From Singulisphaera sp. GP187 (lineage in GTDB: Bacteria; Planctomycetota; Phycisphaerae; Phycisphaerales; SM1A02): a DNA stretch of 64,000 nucleotides. This document shows positions 25,664 to 35,534 of the stretch, piece after piece. The notes beneath the pieces were generated by a model. The model did no database searches and was not told where the DNA came from. It saw only the letters and a list, made by a program, of their open reading frames with translations. Location of the stretch: positions 1 through 64,000 of the forward strand of contig CAMBXO010000007.1 in NCBI GenBank assembly GCA_945871915.1, written 5' to 3'. The position numbers and the translations under genes were made by a program. Positions within the stretch are counted from its first letter, which is position 1; each line of letters begins with the position of its first letter.

Positions 25664-26707
25664 ATGCTGGTGGATCACGCACGTATTGAAGTTCGCTCCG
25701 GCAAGGGAGGCGATGGTTGCAGTCACATGCGACGCGAGAAGTGCATTCCCAAGGGCGGTCCAGATGGTGGCGACGGAGGCAGGGGAGGCGATGTGGTGCT
25801 GTGGGTGGATCCGCACCTCGACACTCTCTTGCAATTTCAATATCAGGGACATTTTTTTGCAGAGAATGGCGAAGCTGGGCAGTCTAAAAATTGCGCAGGG
25901 AGTGCGGGTGCGGACAAAGTGGTGGCTGTTCCGGCTGGCACGCTGGTGTTTGACCTGAATACGGATGAACTTCTTGCGGACATGACGGACGCGGGCAGTC
26001 GCATGGTGATTGCCAAGGGTGGACAAGGCGGTCTTGGAAATGAGCGATTTAAAACGTCAACCCATCAGGCACCCACGGAACGCACGCTTGGCGAACCCGC
26101 TGTCGAGCGCGTTCTACGGCTTGAACTGAAACTGCTCGCGGATGTGGGGCTTGTTGGGCTGCCCAATGCAGGCAAGAGCACCATGCTTGGAGCGCTGACA
26201 CGCGCGGCGGCCAAGGTGGGGGCGTATCCATTTACCACCCTCAGCCCACAACTTGGCATTGCGGAATTGCCTGGCGAACGGCGCATCGTGGTTGCCGATC
26301 TACCAGGGCTGATCGCCGGTGCTGCGGCGGGAGCAGGGCTTGGTCATGAGTTCTTGCGTCACATCGAGCGAACCAAGGTTCTGGTGCACGTGCTCGATGT
26401 GGCACCACAGGATGGCTCGGATCCCATCTCGAATGCGCAAGTGATTCGGGGCGAACTTCAAGCCTTTGGTGAAGCCCTTGCCGCGAAGCCGGAACTGCTT
26501 GTGTTGAACAAAATCGATTTGATTCCGGAGGAAGACCGGGCCGCATTGGTGAACAGGCTGTCGCGTGCGATCGGTGGTTCTGCGAAACGCTGCCTGACCG
26601 TGAGCGGCGCCACTGGCGAGGGGTTGCGTGACATGCTGGAAGCTTGCTGGAAATTGACGAGCCAGGAGTGTGAACCCGTGGAGTGGAAATCGTCACACGG
26701 AGAGTGA
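25664..26707 (+). CDS. obgE: Obg family GTPase (CgtA)
   Basis: 347 residues. The glycine-rich Obg fold occupies 1-158 (GGPDGGDGGRGGDV, AKGGQGGLGNERF). The G domain follows with GLPNAGKST (165-173), VADLPGLIAGA and LNKIDL. A short acidic-to-basic tail replaces a full Obg C-terminal domain. ObgE proteins assist 50S assembly and respond to (p)ppGpp. ATG 25664 has AAGGGTGA upstream. It ends two bases before the convergent sulfotransferase gene. Confidence 0.95.
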   Translation: MLVDHARIEVRSGKGGDGCSHMRREKCIPKGGPDGGDGGRGGDVVLWVDPHLDTLLQFQYQGHFFAENGEAGQSKNCAGSAGADKVVAVPAGTLVFDLNTDELLADMTDAGSRMVIAKGGQGGLGNERFKTSTHQAPTERTLGEPAVERVLRLELKLLADVGLVGLPNAGKSTMLGALTRAAAKVGAYPFTTLSPQLGIAELPGERRIVVADLPGLIAGAAAGAGLGHEFLRHIERTKVLVHVLDVAPQDGSDPISNAQVIRGELQAFGEALAAKPELLVLNKIDLIPEEDRAALVNRLSRAIGGSAKRCLTVSGATGEGLRDMLEACWKLTSQECEPVEWKSSHGE

Positions 26708-26709
26708 AT

Positions 26710-28173
26710 TCAAGTGGCCGCGGCTCGCCGTTGATCGTGATGGTCGACCAAGGGCTTCCATGACGCATCGAAAGCCCACTCGTAATTTCTCCAGCGACCA
26801 ATTGAGCCAGCGTGAATCGGCTTGCGCACTTGCTCATGGCTCAGCGTGTGCACGGTGCGGGTGTTGTGTTCAGGTTGCAGCACGGCGGGATCCATGGCGA
26901 GACCCATTTTCTGAAGGCATCGATTGAGTGTGTCAGCAGGGTGGGCGACAAGATGTTCGTACACAATTGTTTCGTGATTGAGTCCAAGCGTCTGCAGGGC
27001 TTCAGGAAGCAACGATCGCTCTGCCGTGAAAACCCGCTGAATTTCGGCGAGTGATCTGGTCCATCCCATGGTTTGTGGATGAAAGTTAGAGAGAAAAAGG
27101 CTCACCGCACTGTCACGCGGATCGCGTGCCATGTGAAAGCACGAGGCGCCGGGCAACACCGATGCCACGGCGGGCAGCCAGAGCCACGTCAGAAGCATTT
27201 TGTCAAAGAAGTGTGTGGTATTCGGTCGCATGAACGATCGTGCACCTTGCAGGTAGCGATTCTGAAATGCAGCGGCGTGTTCTGGCGAAAGTTGAGCCAG
27301 TCGGTCCGGCCACAAGCCTGTTCCAACAAGGTCGTCACCAAGGTTCATCATGCCGTCGTACTCACCGATGCCGGTGACGTGTGGATGGCGGTCAAGCATT
27401 TGCTCCAGAAGCGTGGTGCCACTTCGCGGAAGAGACACCACAAGTGAAACACCTGTTACGGCCGCTGCTCGTGGCGGGCACCATCCCCGTTCACGATTCA
27501 GAAGCGTGCGTTGCCGTTGGACTTCAAGTTCAAGACCTTTCACATCGAATCGGGAGTCGGTGGTCGCGTGCACATGCGCCGCAAGATCAAAGGCGCGCCG
27601 AAATTCGCCGTGGGCGTCGAGCATTCGCACGGCATCAAAGCCGGCGAAGCGACGCAACCATGCAGGCGCAGAACTGCGTGCGAAGCCTTCGAGCCGGGCC
27701 ATCGCGGCCGCCGGGTCTTGTTGAGCCAGCACTCGGGAGATGGAGAGCACCGCACGGTCATCCGAGATCCATGCGCCACCTGCTCGAACGAGTTCGGACA
27801 GGTCATCATGGCGAGCGGTCCGATGCAAGGCGTCGGCAAGAGCCAGGCTGGCGTCCACCGCTATGGGGTGTTTCATTCGAGTCAGCGGACGCAATCGTTC
27901 AATCGCTTGATCGCTTCGCCCGATTCGGTGATCGATCACGCTGCGGAAGAACTGTGCTTCTGGGTCCGTCGGAATCATGGAGAAAGCTCGCGTCATGGCT
28001 TCATCGGATCGACCGAGAAGCCCAAGGCCCAGAGCCGCGCGAGCCACGGCCAGCCACGCCCCCGGCACATGCGGTTGTTTGTGCGACCATTGTTCGGCCA
28101 GAGCAAGAGCCTGCAAGAAATCCTGTTGCGATAACAGGTGCTGCACGTGACGCGCCATATCCGCTCGTTGCAT
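26710..28173 (-). CDS. TPR-repeat sulfotransferase
   Basis: 487 residues. The first 200 are TPR-like helical pairs (ALALAEQWSHKQPHVPGAW, ALGLGLLGRSDEAMTRAF). The C-terminal half is a PAPS-dependent sulfotransferase: 5'-phosphosulfate loop SLPRSGTT (247-254) and 3'-phosphate motif ARDPRDSAVSLF. Related TPR fusions resemble protein-tyrosine sulfotransferases; the acceptor is unknown. ATG 28173 is used; GTG 28197 and ATG 28158 are alternatives. Confidence 0.88.
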   Translation of the reverse strand: MQRADMARHVQHLLSQQDFLQALALAEQWSHKQPHVPGAWLAVARAALGLGLLGRSDEAMTRAFSMIPTDPEAQFFRSVIDHRIGRSDQAIERLRPLTRMKHPIAVDASLALADALHRTARHDDLSELVRAGGAWISDDRAVLSISRVLAQQDPAAAMARLEGFARSSAPAWLRRFAGFDAVRMLDAHGEFRRAFDLAAHVHATTDSRFDVKGLELEVQRQRTLLNRERGWCPPRAAAVTGVSLVVSLPRSGTTLLEQMLDRHPHVTGIGEYDGMMNLGDDLVGTGLWPDRLAQLSPEHAAAFQNRYLQGARSFMRPNTTHFFDKMLLTWLWLPAVASVLPGASCFHMARDPRDSAVSLFLSNFHPQTMGWTRSLAEIQRVFTAERSLLPEALQTLGLNHETIVYEHLVAHPADTLNRCLQKMGLAMDPAVLQPEHNTRTVHTLSHEQVRKPIHAGSIGRWRNYEWAFDASWKPLVDHHDQRRAAAT

Positions 28174-28221
28174 GGGTGGGGTGTACCGCAGAAGCACCCG
28201 TGCCGCTACGGAGCATGCGCC

Positions 28222-28785
28222 CTAATCACCGTGCAGCTGTCGGAGTCGCCCTGAGAGTCGCAAGATCAATTGGACTCGTTCGAATTCATCGAGCCATGCC
28301 TGCAATGTGGCCGCGGCTTCGTCGGCGGGCAGCAGGGCGCCTGGCATCGGGCACGCGGGACCAAGTTGCCGCGACGCGACGGCGCGATAGCGGGGCAGTG
28401 TGCGGTCGCCGAGCAACGAGACGAATTCAAAATCTTCAGCCATCCAAAGGACGGTGGGCACGCGATGTCCGCCGCAAATGCGAACCAAATCTCGAAGGTC
28501 CGGATGCGCATCGCGGTCGATCCATCGCAAATCAATGCAGGGCGAGGCACATGCGATGGATTGCAGCATCGGCCCCTGTTGGGCGCAGTCTCCGCACCAA
28601 ACTCCGCTCAGAACCAGCACGGGCATGCGTCGCGTGAATGAGTTCAACAGCGATTGCTGCAATGCGGTCAGGTGCGACTGACTCTCAGCGATTCGCCAGG
28701 CCGGTGCGCGAGATGGATCGGTGGCAAGATAGGCGTCGTAGGCCAGACCCGATTCAAATGCAGCACTCAGCAGTTGCGTGTTCAT
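28222..28785 (-). CDS. Thioredoxin-fold protein with WCGDC active site
   Basis: 187 residues. MPVLVLSGVWCGDCAQQGP contains the redox CxxC; GGHRVPTVLWM provides the cis-proline and DFEFVSLLGDRTL the end of the fold. Helical N- and C-terminal extensions flank it. No signal peptide is seen, so it is cytoplasmic. I recall similar proteins in other planctomycetes; the target is unknown. It precedes the sulfotransferase gene on the same strand by 49 bp. Confidence 0.85.
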   Translation of the reverse strand: MNTQLLSAAFESGLAYDAYLATDPSRAPAWRIAESQSHLTALQQSLLNSFTRRMPVLVLSGVWCGDCAQQGPMLQSIACASPCIDLRWIDRDAHPDLRDLVRICGGHRVPTVLWMAEDFEFVSLLGDRTLPRYRAVASRQLGPACPMPGALLPADEAAATLQAWLDEFERVQLILRLSGRLRQLHGD

Positions 28786-28815
28786 GGTGAAGGCGATGGT
28801 GAACGAATGGAATTC

Positions 28816-30330
28816 TCAGCGCACGCGTTCGCCTGTCGGGCGAGGATCGACCCGCCCGGCATATCGAGCTACCGTGTCGGGAGTTCCCACGGCGTACGCA
28901 AGGCGAGCGGCGCTGTCCAAGAGTTCGGCGCGGGTTCGAATGAGCGTGCTTCGAGCAGCCATCAGGTCCAGTTCGGCCTGCAAGAGTTCAGGCAGTGTTC
29001 GTAATCCATTGACAAAGGCTTCAAACATGGCGTCGTAACTATCTTGGCTGGCCGCAAGCAATGACTCGCCGAATGTGAATTGACGTGCGGCGGCCAACTG
29101 ATCGAAATACGCCGTCCATACTTCACTCAAGGCTTCCAATTTCAACTTGGTGAGGTCAGCCACCGCGGCGTTGCGTTCGGCGCGCGCCTTGCGAACAGCA
29201 TTCACCCGTTCAAAGCCGTCAAAAAGGAGCCATGTTCCTTGCAAACCCACTGCGTAACTGGGCAATTGGGCGTCATACGAAGCATTCGCAGTGGCTGGAT
29301 TGGGTTGATAGTTGTACCACTTGTTTGCGTACGAGCCGAAGAATGAAACGATTGGAAGAAAGTCTGCTTCCGTTTTCTTGATTCGTGCTTCTGCTTGGCG
29401 AACCCGCTGACCTGCTGCGAGCAAATCAGGGCGATCGGTGGCTCCGACGGCCATCAATTGCTCAACCCGCTCGCCGAGTTTTTCAGGGATCGGCATTTTC
29501 TGGAGCGAGTGAATCGCAATAGGCACATCGGCCGAAAGTCCAAGTCTGCGAGCAAGCGTTGATCGGGCGTCAAAGGTTGCGGCGCTGGCCGCTTCCAATG
29601 AAAATCGCGCATGCTCCCATCGCTGTTTCGCTACCAGAACATCCGGCATGATGGCCAGCCCCATGAGCAACTTGTCATCCACGGCTTCCATCTGCACTCG
29701 TGCGGTTTCAAGGTTTTGTTCCGCCGTTTCTTCGAGAGCGATTTTGGTGTCCAAATCGAAATAGGCGGTCTGCACTTCAAAGACCAGAGTCTGCAGCGCG
29801 CGGTTGAAGGTGAGATTGGAAGCCATCATGGCGCGGCGAGCCGCATCGGTGAGTGCGTCGCGTCGACCAAAGTCGATGAGCTCCCATGTCATGGCAACTC
29901 CGAGATCACCTTGGGGTCCACGATCGGTCAACGGACCTGTTGCTTGTGGGATTGCCTCTTGCACATATCCACCAAAACCGATCGCATTGATGCGTGGCCA
30001 CCACAGACTTTCCACCATGGCCCACTCGGCGGCGGTTGCTTTGGCTCGCTCCCATGTACCACGGGTGGATGGATTATTTTCTAGGGCATAGCAAACGAGA
30101 AACGCAAGATCTTTCGGCTCGTTGCCAAACGGACAGTCGCTCGGACGTGCAACAGGCGGGTTGGGAAGCGGCTCGGTTGATTCAAATGGAACGGCCGCGT
30201 CGTCAGACACCAAGGCATCAAAAGCCTGGTCATCCCACAAAGCCTCTTGTTGGCAACCGCAGAGAACACACATTGCACAGAGCAGGTGCGCTGCATTCAT
30301 CCTTGAGTGCGCTAGAACCGAAACCCTCAT
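28816..30330 (-). CDS. TolC-like outer-membrane efflux lipoprotein
   Basis: About 504 residues with lipobox LCGC (Cys26) and two copies of the coiled-coil/beta repeat of the outer membrane efflux family: WELIDFGRRDALTDAARRA with VFEVQTAYFDLDTKIAL in the first half, TWLLFDGFERVNAVRKARAE with VWTAYFDQLAAARQF in the second. It would be the outer-membrane channel of a type I secretion or efflux pump; no inner-membrane partner is next to it. ATG 30330 and ATG 30300 are both plausible starts. Confidence 0.88.
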   Translation of the reverse strand: MRVSVLAHSRMNAAHLLCAMCVLCGCQQEALWDDQAFDALVSDDAAVPFESTEPLPNPPVARPSDCPFGNEPKDLAFLVCYALENNPSTRGTWERAKATAAEWAMVESLWWPRINAIGFGGYVQEAIPQATGPLTDRGPQGDLGVAMTWELIDFGRRDALTDAARRAMMASNLTFNRALQTLVFEVQTAYFDLDTKIALEETAEQNLETARVQMEAVDDKLLMGLAIMPDVLVAKQRWEHARFSLEAASAATFDARSTLARRLGLSADVPIAIHSLQKMPIPEKLGERVEQLMAVGATDRPDLLAAGQRVRQAEARIKKTEADFLPIVSFFGSYANKWYNYQPNPATANASYDAQLPSYAVGLQGTWLLFDGFERVNAVRKARAERNAAVADLTKLKLEALSEVWTAYFDQLAAARQFTFGESLLAASQDSYDAMFEAFVNGLRTLPELLQAELDLMAARSTLIRTRAELLDSAARLAYAVGTPDTVARYAGRVDPRPTGERVR

Positions 30331-30385
30331 GTGGCGGAATCGTAACAGCATCACACCACTGGCAACGTGCCAGCAGTCATGTGGG

Positions 30386-30473
30386 GTCGAGGCACCGTCG
30401 AAGCGAGGCGCCGTCGAAGCGAGGCACCGTCGAAGCGAGGCACCGTCGAAGTGAGGCACCGTCGAAGCGAGGA
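30386..30473. repeat. 16-bp tandem repeat, about 5.5 copies
   Basis: Units read GTCGAAGCGAGGCACC, starting with a shortened copy at 30386, then 30397, 30413, 30429, 30445 and a partial unit at 30461, with one-base variants. They fill the 150 bp between the TolC-like gene and the 3' end of the flavoprotein gene. There are no unique spacers, so this is not a CRISPR array. Confidence 0.95.
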
Positions 30474-30480
30474 ACATGTT

Positions 30481-32157
30481 CTACTGGGTGAGCGAACGGG
30501 CAACGGCTTCAGCCACGCGAATGCCGTCGATGGCCGCCGAGAGAATGCCGCCGGCGTATCCGGCTCCCTCGCCAGTTGGATAGAGGCCATCTGTGCTCAA
30601 ACTTTGAAATTCTGTTGCATCACGTGGTATGCGAATCGGGGACGATGTCCGTGTTTCCACGGCGGTCAGAACCGCATCCGGCAGGTCAAATCCCTTCAGT
30701 TGCTTGGCAAAAGCTGGAATGGCCTCGCGGATGGCCGAGATGACCTCGTTGGGCAACGCCGTGGAGAGATCGCAAAGATGAACGCCGGGTTTGTAGGACG
30801 GCACTACCGAGCCCAATTCAGTCGAAGCCTTTCCGCTGAGAAAATCACCCACCAGTTGCCCTGGCGCGTGATAGGTGCTGCCACCGAGTTCAAAGGCATG
30901 TCGCTCCCAGAATTGCTGAAGCGCCATGCCTGCAAGCGGGCCATCCGGAAAATCTCGTTCTGGGGAAATGCCAACGACGATTCCCGCGTTGGCATTGTGT
31001 TCGTTTCGAGAATATTGACTCATGCCGTTTGTGACGACACAACCTTGCTCACTGGTTGCCGCTACCACGGTGCCACCAGGACACATGCAAAAGGTGTAAA
31101 CCGAGCGACCATTGCGAGCGTGGTGGACCAGTTTGTAATCCGCCGCGCCAAGCATTGGATTGTCTGCATGAGGTCCAAAGCGACTTCGATTGATGAGCGA
31201 TTGCGGATGCTCAATGCGGAACCCGATTGAAAATGGCTTGGCGGTGATCAAGATGCCGCGACCATGCAGCATGGAGAAGGTGTCTCTTGCGCTGTGGCCG
31301 ATGGCCAGAATGATGCGGTCGGCTTCAATCCGTTCGCCATCGGCTAGGACCACCGCGCGAACGCGTCCAGTCCGTTGGGTTGCCCTGTCATCGTTGCTCT
31401 CTGTCGAATCGCGTGAGGCAGGAGCTTGAGACTCGATTTCAAGATCCCGCACAGCGCAGCCAAATCGGATTTCGCCACCGAGCGACTGAATCGTTGCTCG
31501 CATGCGCTCCATGATTCCAACAAGACGAAAGGTCCCGATGTGCGGGCGGCTTGAAAAAAGGATTTCTTCGGAAGCGCCGGCCGCCACGAATTCTTGCAGG
31601 ACTTTTCTGCCGAGGTGCCTTGGGTCTTTCACTTGGCTAAAAAGTTTTCCATCGGAAAATGTGCCCGCTCCACCTTCGCCAAACTGAACATTGGACTCGC
31701 AGTCCAGCACACCCTCACGCCACATGCGAAAGGTGTCCTTCGTGCGTTCACGAACGGCCTTGCCGCGTTCAAGAACCAAAGGAGAAAATCCGGATTGTGC
31801 AAGAATGAGTGCCGCAAACAGGCCGGCCGGCCCCATGCCGATCACGATCGGGCGTTTCGCCGTGCTGCCAGTATTCGAATCGGTGGCGCGTGCAACAAAC
31901 TGATAGCGCATGTCGGGAGTGATTCCGATGCGGCGATCACTTGCAAGCCGAGCAAGCGTGGTGGCCTCATGTTGGACCTCGGCGTCGATCGTGTAAACAA
32001 AAAGAATTTCCCTTGGTTTCCGAGCGTCCACGCCTCGGCGAAACACTTCGAATCGCACGAGTTCATTGGGCGGAATCATCAAGCGGCTCAGAACGGCCGT
32101 CCGAAGGGCGTGTTCTGGATGTTCAATCGGAAGGCGAATCTCGTTCAATCGCAGCAT
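30481..32157 (-). CDS. FAD-dependent oxidoreductase, COG2509 family
   Basis: 558 residues from ATG 32157. A 95-residue N-terminal domain (RLPIEHPEHALRTAVLSRL) precedes the FAD Rossmann loop IGMGPAGLFAAL (107-117), then QFGEGGAGTFSDGKL, ILAIGHSARDTF and C-terminal YPTGEGAGYAGGI, the second FAD-binding motif. This order is characteristic of the COG2509 flavoproteins of unknown reaction. An unrelated 52-residue extension upstream is ignored. GNAT and mutS genes precede it on the same strand. Confidence 0.88.
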   Translation of the reverse strand: MLRLNEIRLPIEHPEHALRTAVLSRLMIPPNELVRFEVFRRGVDARKPREILFVYTIDAEVQHEATTLARLASDRRIGITPDMRYQFVARATDSNTGSTAKRPIVIGMGPAGLFAALILAQSGFSPLVLERGKAVRERTKDTFRMWREGVLDCESNVQFGEGGAGTFSDGKLFSQVKDPRHLGRKVLQEFVAAGASEEILFSSRPHIGTFRLVGIMERMRATIQSLGGEIRFGCAVRDLEIESQAPASRDSTESNDDRATQRTGRVRAVVLADGERIEADRIILAIGHSARDTFSMLHGRGILITAKPFSIGFRIEHPQSLINRSRFGPHADNPMLGAADYKLVHHARNGRSVYTFCMCPGGTVVAATSEQGCVVTNGMSQYSRNEHNANAGIVVGISPERDFPDGPLAGMALQQFWERHAFELGGSTYHAPGQLVGDFLSGKASTELGSVVPSYKPGVHLCDLSTALPNEVISAIREAIPAFAKQLKGFDLPDAVLTAVETRTSSPIRIPRDATEFQSLSTDGLYPTGEGAGYAGGILSAAIDGIRVAEAVARSLTQ

Positions 32158-32212
32158 GGTCTTGGCTGGAAATGTAGCGGTTCCTGAGATTCCAATTCCG
32201 CGAGGAACCGTT

Positions 32213-32749
32213 TTACTTTTCCAGAAGTTCCTTTTCCAAGACCTCAAAGTACAAATCCATGCGACGCGGAAGCCCACATCGAACATCGTCATACGGGAAG
32301 TCGCGCCGTTCACCGGTCAGTCGGTATCCACGACGGATGTACCAATCGATCAGGGTGGTCCGTTGCCCAATGACCGTCATGCGTGCACGCCGCAAGCCAA
32401 GTGAATCGTAAATCACACGCTCTGCCTCGGCGAGAATGCTGCGACCGATGCCCTTGGACTGCAGCAACGGCGCCACCGTGATCATGCCCAGATATCCAAC
32501 ATCTCCCGTTCGCTCAATGCGGACGCAGGCCACCAAGTTGTCACTCTGGTGGGCGAGTCGCATGTGCGAATGAGACCCCTCAATCAAACCCCGAACCTCG
32601 TGTTCGTCCGTTCGCTGACCATCCAGAAGATCGGCCTCCGTGGTCCATCCGGCGCGGCTTGCCACTCCGCGAAAGCCGCTCTCTACAAGGCGAACGATCG
32701 CGGGCACATCGATCAGAGTCGCGTCTCGATACACCAGCGCATGCATCAT
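32213..32749 (-). CDS. GNAT family N-acetyltransferase
   Basis: 178 residues with one GNAT domain: RDATLIDVPAIVRLVESGF, YLGMITVAPLLQSKGIGRSIL (acetyl-CoA loop QSKGIG) and RTTLIDWYIRRGYRLTGERR. Substrate unknown. ATG 32749 is followed by a second Met codon. It lies between mutS and the flavoprotein gene. Confidence 0.86.
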   Translation of the reverse strand: MMHALVYRDATLIDVPAIVRLVESGFRGVASRAGWTTEADLLDGQRTDEHEVRGLIEGSHSHMRLAHQSDNLVACVRIERTGDVGYLGMITVAPLLQSKGIGRSILAEAERVIYDSLGLRRARMTVIGQRTTLIDWYIRRGYRLTGERRDFPYDDVRCGLPRRMDLYFEVLEKELLEK

Positions 32750-32803
32750 GCGTGGAAAGTATAGAAATGCCTTCGGCGGGCATTGAAAATGTGGTGGGGC
32801 ACG

Positions 32804-35428
32804 CTAGTGCTTTGGCGACTCAAGCAAGGCCTGCAACGATCGCAACGCATCGAACGCTTGCAGGGGCGTGAGCTGCGAAAGGTTCATTCGGCGAAGGGCA
32901 TCGATGGCAGGGTGGGGCAGATACTCAGTGAACAACTCAAGTTGACCAGTCGACGCGGCACCGCGAACGGAGTGTGGTGGAGCTAATGCGGTCTGCGGAG
33001 CATGGACCGCAAGGGTGTCAAGAATTTCTTCAGCGCGATCAACAGTCAAACGAGGAAGACCCGCAAGTTTGGCAACATGAATGCCGTAACTTCGATCCGC
33101 GCGACCGGGCTCAATGCGATGCAAGAACACAATGCCGTCCTCCCATTCTCGCACCGTCACCTGAAGATTTTTCACACGCGGTTGCCGCTCTGAGAGCGAT
33201 GTGATTTCGTGATAATGGGTTGCAAAGAGTGTGCGGCATCCACGATCCGCAAGCGACTCGGCGATCGCCCACGCAAGACTCAGGCCGTCGAGTGTGCTGG
33301 TGCCGCGGCCAATTTCATCCATCACCACAAGGCTGTGTTCGGTTGCCTGATGCAGAATGCGAGCGGTTTCCAGCATTTCCACCATAAAGGTGCTTTGGCC
33401 GAGGTGCAGTTCATCGCCCGACCCGACGCGTGTAAAAATTCGATCCACTACGCCGATCGTTGCGCTGTGGGCCGGCACAAACGCCCCCGCGTGCGCCAGA
33501 ATGACAATCAGCGCGTTTTGCCGGATGTAGGTGCTCTTACCAGCCATGTTGGGACCTGTGATCAGAGCGAGTGTGGGTGTTGAGGCTTGCTGTACGGGAC
33601 CGAGTTGACAGTCATTGGCTACAAATTTTCGCCCAAGCGTGCGCTCCAAGACCGGGTGGCGACCATCGGTCACGCAAAGCACGGGCTCGGCCGTCATCAC
33701 CGGTCGCACATGCGATGAAAGGCGAGCCGTTGCAGCGAACGAGGCCAGCGTGTCGAGTTGTGCAACGGCATTGGCAAGGGCTTGTAAATCAGGCAGGGCC
33801 GCGGCAGACCTCATGCACAAATCTGCAAAGAGTCGCTGCTCACGATCGATCGCCCGTCGCTCGGCGCTCAGCACCTTGACTTCAAAATCTCTCAGCTCCG
33901 GTGTCACGCACCGCTCGGCATTCTTGACGGTTTGACGGCGGACAAAATCACTTGGTATGCGTTCCGAGTGCGCGTTGGTGACTTCAATGTAATAGCCAAA
34001 TACACGGTTGTAACCAACCTTTAGGCTTGAAATTCCGGTGCGCTCGACTAACCCCTGCTGGTACGTGGCCAACCACGTGTCGGCGTCTCGTTGAAGCAAG
34101 CGAGCTTCATCGAGTTCGCCATCAAAGCCATCTCGAAAGAGTCCGCCCTCGCGAAGATGAGATGGAGGAGTTTCGGTGCAGGCATCCGCAAGCAGTCGTG
34201 CAAGACCGCCCAGTTTAATGCAGAGGTGTTGCACGTGAGCACGGTCGGATTCAAAGGCAGCATTCACTGGAAGCGATTGCGCCATCAACGATGCGTTGGT
34301 GATGGAACGGCCAAGGGCCACAAGGTCTCGAGGTGTGGCCCGGCCAAGGCTCATGCGAGAGGCGATGCGTGAAACATCCTGCACGCCTTCCATCATGTTC
34401 AGAGTTTCGATTCGTGTTTGATCGTTCTCAAGAAACGCCGCCACACGATCATGACGCGAGGCAATTTCTGCCAGATCGCGCGATGGTTGAACGAGCCACT
34501 GTCGGATCAATCTGCGTCCCATCGCCGTGCGAGGCGGTTCCATGGCGCGAAGTAGCGTGCCTTCGCTTCCACCGCTGTGATAGGTGCGCTCAATTTCAAG
34601 GGCTCGTAAACATGCGGCATCGATCGAAACGAAGCGATCCCGTGCCACCGGGCGTGGAGGTTGCACATGCCGAAGAGTTGATTCACCGGCCTCGCCGGCT
34701 TGCGTTTCCAGCAAATATCGCAGCAGGGCGCCGGCTGCACCGGCCGCAGCCCCATCGTCCGACATTCCGTATCCGGCAAGGCTGGCCACACCGAAATGCT
34801 TTCGAAGAAGATCGCCGCCATCGCGTGGCGAAAAAGTCCACGCAGGTCGTTCAAGACGCGCACCGGTCACTGCTCCATGCGTGGGGGATGATTCGGTTCC
34901 TTCGGGGAGCAGCAACTCTGCTGGAGAAATGCGAGCAACCTCGTCCAGCAATTCGTGGTGAGGCAACTCGATGCACTCAAATGCGCCCGTGCTCAGTTCG
35001 GCCCATGCCAACGCGCCAGCACGCTCGGCCGTTGCGGGGGTCATGGCGGCAACAAAATTGGATTCACCAGCATCCAGCAGCGACTCATCCACAAGCGTGC
35101 CGGGGGTGACTACGCGTGTGACGGCTCGTTCAACGACGCCCTTGGCTTCCTTGGCATCTTGAATCTGTTCGCACACGGCCACTCGGAAACCCTGTGCAAC
35201 AAGACGTTTCAGGTATCCCTCGGCGGCATGGTGGGGAACACCAGCCATGGGAACACCCTTCGTGCGTTCGGTCAGTGTGATGCCCAGTGCCTTATGTGCG
35301 GTGACGGCATCTTCGTCAAAGAGCTCGTAAAAATCGCCCATGCGAAAAAACAAAAGACAACCAGGCTGAGCTCGCTTGAAGCGGTCATATTGGCGCATCG
35401 CCGGCGTATCTCTCTGGCTCCCGCTCAC
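32804..35428 (-). CDS. mutS: DNA mismatch repair protein MutS
   Basis: 874 residues. The mismatch-reading motif FFRMGDFYELF is near the N-terminus, the clamp and lever domains follow, then Walker A GPNMAGKST, VMDEIGRGTSTLDG and ATHYHEITSL. The C-terminus holds the helix-turn-helix dimer region. MutS recognises mispairs and loops and recruits MutL; mutL is not in the window. The frame runs up through the terminators and the tRNA, so GTG 35428, giving SGSQRDTPAMRQY, is the natural start, although no good ribosome site is seen. Confidence 0.95.
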   Translation of the reverse strand: MSGSQRDTPAMRQYDRFKRAQPGCLLFFRMGDFYELFDEDAVTAHKALGITLTERTKGVPMAGVPHHAAEGYLKRLVAQGFRVAVCEQIQDAKEAKGVVERAVTRVVTPGTLVDESLLDAGESNFVAAMTPATAERAGALAWAELSTGAFECIELPHHELLDEVARISPAELLLPEGTESSPTHGAVTGARLERPAWTFSPRDGGDLLRKHFGVASLAGYGMSDDGAAAGAAGALLRYLLETQAGEAGESTLRHVQPPRPVARDRFVSIDAACLRALEIERTYHSGGSEGTLLRAMEPPRTAMGRRLIRQWLVQPSRDLAEIASRHDRVAAFLENDQTRIETLNMMEGVQDVSRIASRMSLGRATPRDLVALGRSITNASLMAQSLPVNAAFESDRAHVQHLCIKLGGLARLLADACTETPPSHLREGGLFRDGFDGELDEARLLQRDADTWLATYQQGLVERTGISSLKVGYNRVFGYYIEVTNAHSERIPSDFVRRQTVKNAERCVTPELRDFEVKVLSAERRAIDREQRLFADLCMRSAAALPDLQALANAVAQLDTLASFAATARLSSHVRPVMTAEPVLCVTDGRHPVLERTLGRKFVANDCQLGPVQQASTPTLALITGPNMAGKSTYIRQNALIVILAHAGAFVPAHSATIGVVDRIFTRVGSGDELHLGQSTFMVEMLETARILHQATEHSLVVMDEIGRGTSTLDGLSLAWAIAESLADRGCRTLFATHYHEITSLSERQPRVKNLQVTVREWEDGIVFLHRIEPGRADRSYGIHVAKLAGLPRLTVDRAEEILDTLAVHAPQTALAPPHSVRGAASTGQLELFTEYLPHPAIDALRRMNLSQLTPLQAFDALRSLQALLESPKH

Positions 35429-35454
35429 AAAGGCAATTGTAAGGGGTTTGAAGG

Positions 35455-35522
35455 AGCAAACGCCCGCCGAAGGGCGGGCGCCGCAAGTTCCAACAAAGCA
35501 AACGCCCGCCGAAGGGCGGGCG
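35455..35522 (-). terminator. Two identical tandem terminators after tRNA-Ala
   Basis: A 26-bp sequence occurs twice without change (35455-35480 and 35497-35522, period 42). Each holds a GCCCGCC/GGCGGGC stem with a CTTC loop; on the minus strand the copies are followed by GTTTGCTTTG and GTTTGCTCC. They lie just downstream of the tRNA and before mutS. Confidence 0.8.
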
Positions 35523-35534
35523 TTTGCGCTCCAA

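Noticed and set aside
30386-30473. CRISPR array
   Set aside because: Units are contiguous 16-mers without unique spacers and no cas gene is near.
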